A stretch of 5,177 bases of DNA from JACQHJ01 sp964624955 (GTDB lineage Bacteria; Patescibacteriota; Microgenomatia; Levybacterales; UBA12049): positions 1 to 5,177 of the forward strand of contig CAZUZF010000042.1 of NCBI GenBank assembly GCA_964624955.1, written 5' to 3'. The first letter of the stretch is position 1, and each line of letters starts with the position of its first letter. Under the pieces are notes generated by a model. The model worked only from the letters and a program-made list of their open reading frames with translations, made no database searches and was not told the DNA's origin. Below, one piece after another: positions 1-4,832 of this stretch. The position numbers and the translations under genes are program-made.

Positions 1-1
1 T

Positions 2-826
2 ATTTCAAAAGTATTTTTATGGTTTAAAAAAAGATTTATAAGGCTTTTAATACCTTTTTATCTTTATCTTATTTTCCATAACATTCTTTGGTTAACTTTT
101 CCAAATTTATTTAGCGGTCTTGGACTTTCTAAATCCTTGGATTATTTTTTACAATCTACTCTTTTAATTGGAGGAACAAATTATAATTTCTTGGTAGTTT
201 TGTTTGTTGAGTTAACTTTGCTTTTTCCCATATTTACATATTTTTTCAAAAGAAAAATTCTTTTATATTTTTATTTGTTTTTCACTAGTTTAATAACAAT
301 AGTATTTACTATTTATGGTTCTCCTTACTCTTTATACAGATTTACCATGTGGATCCCCTGGTCTTTGGTATTAATATCCGCAATATATATTTCATTGAAA
401 GGGAAACTTGATAAAAGCGAAATACAAACAAATATTCGATATTTATTATTTGGTTTATTTTTCTTTATTTTATTTTTATCTTTATATATTTTTAACTTAA
501 ATTTGGGAAATCCATTAAATTTTTACAGCCACAAATACCCGCCTGATTTCTATTATCTTTTCTTTGGTCTGTCTGCCACCTTCTTTACTTTAATAATTGG
601 AAAGTTAAGATTTTGGCAAAATAAAATATTAAAGGCAATTTATTTTTTTATAAGCAAAAATTCTTATGCCATATTTTTTATCCACTACATAATTTTAGAT
701 TTTGTTCTGGTTTTGGCAAAACAGAATATATTTTTTAAAAATCCCTTTATTCAATTTACAATTATTTTTTCTTTAACGATTTTTATTATTTTGTTTATAG
801 AAAGGTTAAAGTTATTAAAAAATTGA
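2..826 (+). CDS. Membrane acyltransferase, acyltransferase-3 type (5'-partial)
   Basis: The frame is open from the window edge, so the N-terminus lies outside; a TTG at 137 is only an internal codon, because in-frame coding with the same hydrophobic character continues upstream of it. About 274 residues are visible, mostly membrane helices rich in Phe, Leu and Ile separated by short Lys-rich loops. Three spots resemble the acyltransferase-3 family (integral membrane O-acyltransferases that acylate sugars of surface polysaccharides): an early RLLIPFYLYLIF segment, the FLVVLFVELTLLFPIF helix (compare the usual WFLxxLLxLYLLFPI), and a C-terminal SYAIFFIHYIILDF helix (compare SYxIYLIHxxIL). The catalytic His expected near the N-terminus is not in the window. 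The likely role is modifying an envelope glycan; the substrate cannot be told. The gene ends 25 bp before msrB. Another polytopic membrane protein is possible. Confidence 0.68.
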   Translation: MSKVFLWFKKRFIRLLIPFYLYLIFHNILWLTFPNLFSGLGLSKSLDYFLQSTLLIGGTNYNFLVVLFVELTLLFPIFTYFFKRKILLYFYLFFTSLITIVFTIYGSPYSLYRFTMWIPWSLVLISAIYISLKGKLDKSEIQTNIRYLLFGLFFFILFLSLYIFNLNLGNPLNFYSHKYPPDFYYLFFGLSATFFTLIIGKLRFWQNKILKAIYFFISKNSYAIFFIHYIILDFVLVLAKQNIFFKNPFIQFTIIFSLTIFIILFIERLKLLKN

Positions 827-842
827 TACTTTGATATATAAT
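812..842 (+). promoter_or_regulatory. Possible promoter for msrB (good -10, weak -35)
   Basis: A perfect TATAAT lies at 837-842. No convincing -35 is found; the AT-rich stretch near 812-819 is the only candidate at suitable distance. Transcription would begin around 849, only a few bases before the ATG at 852, so the message would be leaderless or nearly so. This fits the absence of a Shine-Dalgarno before that ATG. A chance match in AT-rich DNA is possible. Confidence 0.35.
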
Positions 843-851
843 AATAAGATT

Positions 852-1271
852 ATGGATGATATGAAAAACAAAACAAAGGATTACTGGAGAAAAAAATTAA
901 CGCCACAACAATACCACGTTTTAAGAGAAAAAGGAACAGAGCCAGCATTTAGCGGAAGCCTTTATAACAATAAAAAGGGGGGAATGTATCATTGCGCGGC
1001 TTGTGGACAAGCTCTTTTTTCTTCAAAAACAAAATTTGATTCAGGAACGGGTTGGCCAAGTTTTGATGATCCAATAAATAAGGAAAATGTTATCTTACAA
1101 AATGATGATAGTTTTGGGATGAAAAGAATTGAGGTAATTTGTAAAAACTGCGGATCACATTTGGGACACGTTTTTAATGATGGACCTAAAGAGACAACGG
1201 GACTGAGATATTGTATAAATTCCTGCGCCCTTTCTTTTAAGAAAGAAAGAGCTGCTGCCCCTAAGGTTTAG
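852..1271 (+). CDS. msrB: Peptide methionine-R-sulfoxide reductase MsrB
   Basis: Reduces the R epimer of methionine sulfoxide in oxidised proteins, normally using thioredoxin; a cytosolic repair enzyme. The 139-residue product is the usual length of a single-domain MsrB and has no signal peptide. Visible family motifs in order are YHVLREKGTEPAFSG (21-35), the first zinc pair C48-x2-C51, FDSGTGWPSF (62-71), the second zinc pair C97-x2-C100, GSHLGHVFNDGP (101-112) and the catalytic loop LRYCINS with the nucleophile Cys121. An extra Cys125 follows four residues later, where the family usually has Ala. The start is uncertain: ATG at 852 is preferred, ATG at 861 is possible, and TTG at 831 is unlikely since it would lie across the putative -10 box. 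No Shine-Dalgarno is seen. There is no MsrA domain or neighbour in the window. pyrD follows after 35 bp. The identity is secure. Confidence 0.95.
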   Translation: MDDMKNKTKDYWRKKLTPQQYHVLREKGTEPAFSGSLYNNKKGGMYHCAACGQALFSSKTKFDSGTGWPSFDDPINKENVILQNDDSFGMKRIEVICKNCGSHLGHVFNDGPKETTGLRYCINSCALSFKKERAAAPKV

Positions 1272-1306
1272 ATAAGTATAGAAGATAATACTATAAGAAA
1301 AAATAG

Positions 1307-2428
1307 ATGAAGAAATATATTTTAAATTTAAATCACATTTTGTATAAAAAGGTATTTTCAAAAATCATATTTTTGTTTAACAGTGAACTAATGCATGATT
1401 TACTTACTTCCTACGGTGAGTTTTTGGGCAAAACTTATTTTTCAAAAAGACTATTGTTTTATCTTTTTAACGTAAGATCAAAATATTTGGTACAAGAAAT
1501 AAAAGATATTACTTTTAAAAATCCTATTGGCCTTGCTGCAGGTTTTGATTATAAAGCAAAACTTACCCAAATCTTGCCCTGCCTTGGTTTTGGTTTTGGA
1601 ACAGTTGGGACAATTACAAACTCTCCATATGAGGGAAACCCAAAACCCCGTCTTGCCAGACTTTTAAAATCTAAATCTTTAATGGTAAACAAGGGATTTA
1701 AGAATGAGGGAATAGATAAGATTTCTAAAAAACTTAAAAATTACAACTTTGACATACCAATTGGCCTAAGTATTGGGCAAACAAACACAGGGGATTTTTC
1801 TCAACAAGAGGCTGTAAATGATATTATTACAGCTTTTAGAAAAGCACAAAAGGCAAATTTGAAAATAAAATATTATGAATTAAATATCAGCTGCCCTAAT
1901 CTTAAAAGCAAAGTGACGTTTTATGACCCTAAAAACTTAGGGCAACTACTGGAAAAGATTAAAAAATTAAACATCAAAAAACCTATTTTTATAAAGATGC
2001 CTATTGGTAAAAGCGATAAAGACATCTTATCAATGCTAAAAGTAATTGTTGAACACAAAATAGACGGGGTAATTTTTGGAAATCTTCAAAAAAACAGAAG
2101 CAATAAATTTCTTAACAAAAAAGAAATTGCTAAATACAAGATGGGCAATTTCAGCGGAAAGCCAACTTTTGAAGATTCTAACCATTTAATAGAACTTGCC
2201 TATAAAAACTTTAAGGGTAGGTTAACAATTATCGGCTGCGGTGGGGTGTTTAATGGGCAAGATGCATATACGAAAATAAAACTTGGAGCAAGCCTTGTTC
2301 AATTTATCACAGGTTTAGTTTTTGAGGGACCTATTTTGGCTGCAAGCATAAATAGTGAGCTTATAGAGCTACTTAAAAAAGATGGTTTTACAAATGTGAA
2401 ACAAGCAGTAGGAATAAACGCTAAATAA
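1307..2428 (+). CDS. pyrD: Dihydroorotate dehydrogenase, class 2-like
   Basis: Oxidises dihydroorotate to orotate in pyrimidine synthesis using FMN; class 2 enzymes pass the electrons to membrane quinone. The 373-residue length, the N-terminal helical extension ending in an MHDLL motif (29-33) and the single-chain layout fit class 2. Landmarks are NPIGLAAGF (72-80), GFGTVGT (96-102), NPKPRLARL (111-119), NKGFKNEG (128-135), NISCPN (193-198), the likely FMN lysine in FIKMP (Lys230), SGKPTFE (283-289), the phosphate-binding IIGCGGV (308-314) and GASLVQFITGLVFEGP (327-342). The catalytic-base position holds Cys196, whereas class 2 enzymes normally have Ser there and class 1 enzymes have Cys. No Shine-Dalgarno precedes the ATG; a weak TACTAT at 1289-1294 could be a -10. 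No other pyrimidine gene is nearby. The enzyme identity is secure; the electron acceptor is not. Confidence 0.93.
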   Translation: MKKYILNLNHILYKKVFSKIIFLFNSELMHDLLTSYGEFLGKTYFSKRLLFYLFNVRSKYLVQEIKDITFKNPIGLAAGFDYKAKLTQILPCLGFGFGTVGTITNSPYEGNPKPRLARLLKSKSLMVNKGFKNEGIDKISKKLKNYNFDIPIGLSIGQTNTGDFSQQEAVNDIITAFRKAQKANLKIKYYELNISCPNLKSKVTFYDPKNLGQLLEKIKKLNIKKPIFIKMPIGKSDKDILSMLKVIVEHKIDGVIFGNLQKNRSNKFLNKKEIAKYKMGNFSGKPTFEDSNHLIELAYKNFKGRLTIIGCGGVFNGQDAYTKIKLGASLVQFITGLVFEGPILAASINSELIELLKKDGFTNVKQAVGINAK

Positions 2429-2437
2429 TATTAGCAG

Positions 2438-2467
2438 TTGACAAATTAACGTCTTAAAGCATATAAT
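2438..2467 (+). promoter_or_regulatory. Sigma-70-type promoter for the surface protein/sortase pair
   Basis: Perfect TTGACA at 2438-2443 and perfect TATAAT at 2462-2467, separated by 18 bp, in the gap after pyrD. The start of transcription would fall near 2474, giving a leader of about 32 nt to the ATG at 2506. No Shine-Dalgarno is visible in that leader. This is the best promoter in the window and marks the surface locus as a separate transcription unit from pyrD, although no terminator is visible after pyrD. Confidence 0.75.
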
Positions 2468-2505
2468 CCAAAAAATTACTGCCGCAACTGCCTCTCTTAC
2501 AATAA

Positions 2506-2934
2506 ATGAACAAATTTTTAAAAGTATTTATTATTTTATCAGTAAGTTTTGTTTTTACATTTTTTGCAAGTGGATCCTTTGCCCAAACTATAAATACAGG
2601 AGATGCTTCGGCTACTACAATTATAGATAATCAAGTAAACACTAATGTAGTTGATTGCGATTGCACTCCAACACCTACGCCTTCGGTAATTACACCAACT
2701 CCCACAACAGTGCAGGAAACTCCAACACCAACGCCAACGCCTGGTGGAGGTGGAAACGGAGGGCCAACAGGAGATGGCGGTGGCCAAGGAGCAGGTGCTC
2801 CATCAGCTCCAACCCAGGCAGTCTTGGGTCTTGCCGCAGCAAGTTCTAATAATCCCCTTGTTGAGTTTATGCAACTTGTTGTTGCCCTTGTCTTAAGCGT
2901 TGCAGGTCTTAGGCTCTTTACAAAACATGCCTAA
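2506..2934 (+). CDS. Secreted Pro/Thr/Gly-rich surface protein with C-terminal anchor
   Basis: No known enzyme domain is recognised. The 142-residue product has a clear signal peptide (hydrophobic core about 7-21, likely cleavage after GSFA at 26), then a short segment with TGDASATT (31-38) and NQVNTNVVDCDC (42-53), a Pro-Thr linker (54-79), a Gly-rich stretch (80-97), a bridge containing VLGLAAAS (106-113), and a C-terminal hydrophobic helix (about 118-138) with a short basic tail ending TKHA. This is the layout of a cell-wall-anchored protein: export signal, disordered extracellular stalk, sorting signal, membrane helix, positive tail. LAAAS could be a degenerate LAxTG-like sortase site, but no canonical LPxTG is present. 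The sortase gene starts inside its last codons, supporting co-expression and an enzyme-substrate relation. Retention by the helix alone is the alternative. The TGDA/VNTNVV segment resembles the repeat protein at 4346. Confidence 0.82.
   Translation: MNKFLKVFIILSVSFVFTFFASGSFAQTINTGDASATTIIDNQVNTNVVDCDCTPTPTPSVITPTPTTVQETPTPTPTPGGGGNGGPTGDGGGQGAGAPSAPTQAVLGLAAASSNNPLVEFMQLVVALVLSVAGLRLFTKHA
2665..2742 (+). repeat. Low-complexity Thr-Pro codon repeat
   Basis: Irregular ACN-CCN codon repeats encode the Thr-Pro linker (residues 54-79) of the surface protein. A GGN-rich stretch encoding a Gly-rich segment follows to about 2796. Such linkers are usually extended, disordered wall-spanning stalks and can change length by slippage. 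Confidence 0.7.
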
Positions 2935-3517
2935 AAAAAATAAAAGATTCTCTTTTCTTTTAAAAAGAAACAAGAAAAGCTATCCTCCTATAATCAATAA
3001 ACTAATTGGTCTATTTTTAATTTTTATCGCATTAATTATCTTAATCTACAGCTTCCCAATACCTAAAAATGCCAATACAAACCCAATTATCATAAATTCC
3101 AAGCTTTTGGAATCAAAAGAAAAAGAAAATATACCAACAATAATTCTAATACCTAAGGCAGATATAGATTTAAAAATTACCCCATCAAAAGTGGTAAATG
3201 GATATTGGGAACTTTCAGAAACTACAGCCTCATATGGACTTGGCAGCGGGCACCCAGGACATAAATCAAATACAGTTGTCTTTGCCCATGCAAGAGAAGG
3301 TTTATTTTTAAACTTAAAAGATGTAAAACTAAAAGATACAATCTATGTGTTTACAAAAGATAAATGGTTTCGGTATAAAGTAAATAAAATAACAGCAGTT
3401 TATCCAAACCAAATAGAAGTAATACAACCTACAAAAAAAGAAACTCTAACCCTTTTTACCTGCAGCGGCTTTTATGATGAGAAAAGATTGATTGTTACAG
3501 CTATTCCTTCAAGCTAG
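2927..3517 (+). CDS. Sortase (cysteine transpeptidase), membrane-anchored
   Basis: Sortases cut a sorting signal near the C-terminus of exported proteins and join the new end to an amine on the wall or on another subunit. The 196-residue product has a basic N-terminus, one membrane helix (about 22-43), then an extracellular catalytic domain. The three catalytic residues are visible: His121 in VVFAHAR (117-123), Cys179 in TLFTC (175-179, the TLxTC signature) and Arg187 in DEKRLIV (184-190). Length and single N-terminal anchor suit class D/E-like sortases; the class cannot be fixed by eye. ATG at 2927 is chosen over the upstream in-frame TTG at 2900, because the Lys-rich MPKKNKR start suits a type II membrane anchor and the ATG overlaps the upstream stop by 8 nt, suggesting translational coupling. 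No strong Shine-Dalgarno is present. The neighbouring secreted proteins are candidate substrates. Confidence 0.93.
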   Translation: MPKKNKRFSFLLKRNKKSYPPIINKLIGLFLIFIALIILIYSFPIPKNANTNPIIINSKLLESKEKENIPTIILIPKADIDLKITPSKVVNGYWELSETTASYGLGSGHPGHKSNTVVFAHAREGLFLNLKDVKLKDTIYVFTKDKWFRYKVNKITAVYPNQIEVIQPTKKETLTLFTCSGFYDEKRLIVTAIPSS

Positions 3518-3520
3518 AAT

Positions 3521-3548
3521 TTGACAAAAAAATTAAGAGGTGTAAAAA
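3521..3548 (+). promoter_or_regulatory. Possible promoter before the broken secreted ORF
   Basis: Perfect TTGACA at 3521-3526, four bases after the sortase stop, with a weak TAAAAA -10 at 3543-3548 (16 bp spacing). Transcription would start near the ATG at 3555. An AAGAGGTG Shine-Dalgarno-like sequence at 3535-3542 lies upstream of that start point, so it would work only on a message read through from the sortase gene. The two readings conflict and the sequence alone does not decide. Confidence 0.4.
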
Positions 3549-3554
3549 ACTAAT

Positions 3555-3770
3555 ATGAAAAAGGCAGGTTTTTTAATTACCCCTTTTTTTATCAGCTTAG
3601 GGTTTTTCCTTTTTAAATCCCCAATATTTTCCCAAAGTATTACTACAGGAAACGCCTCTTCCTATTCAAGTGTAGAAACAAATATCCAGGGAAACGGAAG
3701 CGTATAAACTCATATAGAAGTTGGGGCAAATGGAGAGAAAAAAGTCTTGGACGCAGGCAATGTTGTGTAA
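3555..3770 (+). pseudogene. Short secreted paralogue interrupted by an in-frame TAA
   Basis: From ATG 3555 the frame encodes 50 residues before a TAA at 3705-3707. The product has a Lys-start, hydrophobic signal peptide (likely cut near IFSQ, residue 27) and then SITTGNASSYSSVETNIQG, related to the TGDASATT segment of the 2506 protein. After the TAA the same frame stays open for 20 more codons and still reads like a protein (THIEVGANGEKKVLDAGN) before a second TAA at 3768-3770, which is followed 11 bp later by a good terminator. The simplest reading is a 71-residue secreted protein with a nonsense change of one sense codon; AAA (Lys) to TAA would need one base. Other readings are a functional 50-residue secreted peptide, stop read-through, or a sequencing error. 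An AAGAGGTG Shine-Dalgarno-like site lies 12 nt before the ATG. Confidence 0.6.
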
Positions 3771-3781
3771 TTTCAAATATT

Positions 3782-3813
3782 AAAAACAGGCGATTTAACT
3801 CCGCCTGTTTTTT
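3782..3813 (+). terminator. Rho-independent terminator
   Basis: An 11-bp perfect stem pairs 3782-3792 with 3802-3812 around a 9-nt loop. Its GC-rich core CAGGCG/CGCCTG is followed by a run of six T (3808-3813). The A-run on the 5' side pairs with the T-run, so it may work on both strands. It closes the transcript of the sortase region and the broken ORF at 3555. Confidence 0.88.
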
Positions 3814-3818
3814 ATGAC

Positions 3819-3847
3819 TTGACAACTAAAGCTAAAAGATTTAGTAT
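3819..3847 (+). promoter_or_regulatory. Promoter for the DUF2292-like gene
   Basis: Perfect TTGACA at 3819-3824 and TAGTAT (4 of 6 matches) at 3842-3847 with 17 bp spacing, directly after the terminator. Transcription would start near 3854, giving a leader of about 30 nt that is largely taken up by the hairpin at 3861-3877. Confidence 0.6.
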
Positions 3848-3860
3848 TTGGTAATTGAAC

Positions 3861-3883
3861 TGCCCCTAAAAAGGGCATTTTTT
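3861..3883 (+). promoter_or_regulatory. Terminator-like leader hairpin just before a start codon
   Basis: TGCCC (3861-3865) pairs with GGGCA (3873-3877) around a 7-nt loop, followed directly by six T (3878-3883) and, after one base, the ATG at 3885. The form is that of a short intrinsic terminator or attenuator in the leader. The only Shine-Dalgarno-like bases, AAGGG at 3871-3875, lie partly in the 3' arm, so folding could also hide the ribosome site. The stem is only 5 bp, so it may simply be a weak leader hairpin. Confidence 0.5.
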
Positions 3884-3884
3884 A

Positions 3885-4052
3885 ATGGCAAATCAATATT
3901 CTACAAAAAACTTATCGGAAAAATTAAAAGAAGAAGTTTTATCTTCCGTTCAAAATGTAAGAGGATGGGGAAGTGTTGAAATTTTTATCCAGGATTTTAA
4001 AGTAACCCAGATTACAGAAAAAAATATTAAAAAACCAAATAGTACCCGATAG
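3885..4052 (+). CDS. Small DUF2292/YezD-like protein
   Basis: A 55-residue, hydrophilic, cytosolic-looking product with no signal peptide. The core LKEEVLSSVQNVRGWGSVE followed by IFIQDFKVTQITEKN (residues 14-47) matches the remembered pattern of the DUF2292 (YezD) family: a short helix, then a GSVxIxIxDxxVxQI beta hairpin and a charged end. The molecular function of this family is not established; in Firmicutes, members occur near sulfur-assimilation genes, which is no help here. The ATG lies directly after a terminator-like hairpin with its own promoter, so regulation by attenuation or ribosome-site masking is possible. It ends with TAG, and a terminator-like hairpin follows about 70 bp later. 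It sits between exported repeat proteins, but nothing in it suggests export. The family assignment is by eye and moderately sure; that it is a real gene is likelier. Confidence 0.68.
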   Translation: MANQYSTKNLSEKLKEEVLSSVQNVRGWGSVEIFIQDFKVTQITEKNIKKPNSTR

Positions 4053-4068
4053 GTTTTAAATTGGTATC

Positions 4069-4095
4069 TTGACAAGTTCTGTAAAAATATAAAAC
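4069..4095 (+). promoter_or_regulatory. Promoter-like element with short spacing
   Basis: Perfect TTGACA at 4069-4074. The best -10 match, TATAAA at 4088-4093, is only 13 bp away, too close for a standard promoter; TAAAAC at 4090-4095 gives 15 bp. If active it would drive a transcript of about 50 nt ending at the hairpin at 4123-4149. It may be only a lone -35-like hexamer. Confidence 0.3.
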
Positions 4096-4122
4096 TTAAC
4101 TTGTTTGCTGACCGTAAACGGA

Positions 4123-4149
4123 GGCACTCTTTACTAGAGTGTCTTTTTT
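4123..4149 (+). terminator. Rho-independent terminator-like hairpin
   Basis: An 8-bp stem pairs 4123-4130 with 4136-4143 (one G-U pair) around the loop TTACT, followed by six T (4144-4149). It lies about 70 bp after the DUF2292-like gene and is its most likely terminator. It may instead end a short RNA begun at the element at 4069. A small CCG/CGG hairpin (4112-4121) lies just before it. Confidence 0.75.
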
Positions 4150-4154
4150 AGTTA

Positions 4155-4253
4155 ATGGTAAGAAGTCTTGTCTTAGTAACAATAAATGGTTTAAAAGCTT
4201 TTGTAACATTATTGATTTTTAAAAAAATTATATGGTTTGCAGGCAGGTTATGA
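4155..4253 (+). CDS. Tiny hydrophobic ORF, 32 codons, doubtful
   Basis: ATG 4155 to TGA 4251-4253 would give a 32-residue peptide with a hydrophobic middle (LVLVTINGLKAFVTLLIF) and a basic, aromatic end (KKIIWFAGRL), which would suit a single membrane helix. It has no Shine-Dalgarno and no promoter after the terminator at 4149. A 24-codon ORF (4250-4324) overlaps its stop as ATGA and ends just before the Shine-Dalgarno of the 4346 gene. Both may be chance open frames in AT-rich DNA, leader peptides, or relics. No family is recognised. Confidence 0.2.
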   Translation: MVRSLVLVTINGLKAFVTLLIFKKIIWFAGRL

Positions 4254-4284
4254 AAAAAATTAACTCTTCCAATCCCTTCTTTAA

Positions 4285-4315
4285 TTGCAATCAATCTTTA
4301 AATTTAATGATTGAT
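4285..4315 (+). promoter_or_regulatory. Inverted repeat upstream of the repeat-protein gene
   Basis: ATCAATC (4290-4296) and GATTGAT (4309-4315) form 7-bp arms around an AT-only 12-nt spacer, 31 bp before the ATG at 4346. It overlaps a TTGCAA that could be a -35 (4285-4290), for which no good -10 was found. The repeat could be an operator or a leader hairpin; the AT content makes chance plausible. Confidence 0.3.
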
Positions 4316-4327
4316 ATTCCCTAAATG

Positions 4328-4338
4328 AAAGGAGGTGA
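4328..4338 (+). promoter_or_regulatory. Strong Shine-Dalgarno site
   Basis: AAAGGAGGTGA matches the full anti-Shine-Dalgarno and lies 7 nt before ATG 4346, counted from its last base. No other gene in the window has a site like it, so this start is fixed and the gene is probably translated at a high rate, as expected for an abundant surface protein. Confidence 0.9.
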
Positions 4339-4345
4339 AATATAA

Positions 4346-4819
4346 ATGAATTTTAAAAAATTAGCAATAACAGGAGCAACAGCAGCATTGCTACTTTCTT
4401 CCGCAGTTCCAGCTTTTGCAGATGATACCCTATACCTTAAAATCAAGAATTGGGCATACGTCAAAAACGACGTTGACACAAAAGCCAATACAGGATTCAA
4501 CGCAATCTTGGCTGGTGATGACGTCAAGGGTGGAAAGATCAAAACAGGATCAGCAACAGCAGTTTCAGGAGTATTAAATGTTGTTAATTCTAATAGTGTT
4601 GATCTTTGTAACTGTTTGGATGAATTTGATGACGCAACCATCAGAATCAGAAACGGTGCAAAAGTCAAGAATTACGTTTATACCTTAGCAAACACGGGCT
4701 TCAATGCAATAATTGCAGAGGATGACGTTAAAGGTGGAAGAATTAGTACCGGAAACGCTGGAGCAACGGGTATTGTAGAAAACGTTGTAAACACCAACGT
4801 AGTAGGAGGAAGCTTATAA
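4346..4819 (+). CDS. Secreted two-repeat surface protein
   Basis: No known enzyme family is recognised. The 157-residue product has a clear signal peptide (KK at 4-5, hydrophobic core to about 20, cleavage after VPAFA at 25). The mature part is two tandem repeats of about 58 residues, 27-85 and 96-153, offset by 68. Both carry VKN, ANTGFNAI (47-54 and 115-122), DDVKGG (58-63 and 126-131), a TGxAxA stretch and a final VN[ST]NxV. A linker with CNC (88-90) and acidic residues separates them. Alternating polar and aliphatic residues suggest beta structure, perhaps a solenoid or fibre subunit; this is inference. There is no C-terminal membrane helix or sorting signal, so it is probably released, or held by other proteins. 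Its repeat motifs recur in the secreted proteins at 2506 and 4933. The perfect Shine-Dalgarno suggests high expression. The coding assignment is firm. Confidence 0.88.
   Translation: MNFKKLAITGATAALLLSSAVPAFADDTLYLKIKNWAYVKNDVDTKANTGFNAILAGDDVKGGKIKTGSATAVSGVLNVVNSNSVDLCNCLDEFDDATIRIRNGAKVKNYVYTLANTGFNAIIAEDDVKGGRISTGNAGATGIVENVVNTNVVGGSL
4424..4600 (+). repeat. Internal repeat copy 1 of the 4346 protein
   Basis: Encodes residues 27-85. It aligns to copy 2 at a fixed offset of 204 bp over the ANTGFNAI and DDVKGG blocks, where amino acids are identical but several third codon positions differ. This implies an old duplication kept by selection on the protein. Confidence 0.8.
4631..4804 (+). 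repeat. Internal repeat copy 2 of the 4346 protein
   Basis: Encodes residues 96-153. It ends with VVNTNVV, closer to the NQVNTNVV of the 2506 protein than copy 1 (VVNSNSV) is. It lacks the C-x-C pair that follows copy 1. Confidence 0.8.
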
Positions 4820-4832
4820 AATAATTAAGCTT

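Noticed and set aside
1224..1256. CTTTCTTTTAAGAAAGAAAG near-palindrome at the end of msrB
   Set aside because: Pairing is imperfect and the bases encode the Phe-Lys-Lys-Glu tail; no T-run follows, so it is not a terminator.
1155..1361. 68-codon open frame on the - strand across the msrB/pyrD junction
   Set aside because: It lies mostly antisense to the catalytic end of MsrB and the start of PyrD and has no ribosome site or recognisable protein character.
2539..2849. Open frames on both strands inside the Pro/Thr/Gly-rich gene
   Set aside because: They are by-products of the repetitive codons of the real gene; their products are unnatural in composition (Trp/Arg/Cys-rich, or Asn/Ser with Trp-Arg runs).
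3643..3825. 60-codon open frame on the - strand
   Set aside because: It overlaps the broken secreted ORF and its terminator, and the + strand reading has a signal peptide and family motifs.
4101..4149. tRNA or known riboswitch in the gap
   Set aside because: No cloverleaf, anticodon arm or familiar riboswitch core can be drawn; only two simple hairpins are seen.
4473..4478. TTGACA inside the 4346 gene (another at 1749 in pyrD)
   Set aside because: Both lie within well-supported coding sequence, so they were taken as chance matches.
4321..4668. 115-codon open frame on the - strand
   Set aside because: It is antisense to the signal peptide and first repeat of the 4346 gene, which has a perfect Shine-Dalgarno on the + strand.
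4424..4804. Repeats considered as a CRISPR or other DNA-level array
   Set aside because: There are only two copies, they are in frame, and they match better as protein than as DNA, so this is a protein-domain duplication.
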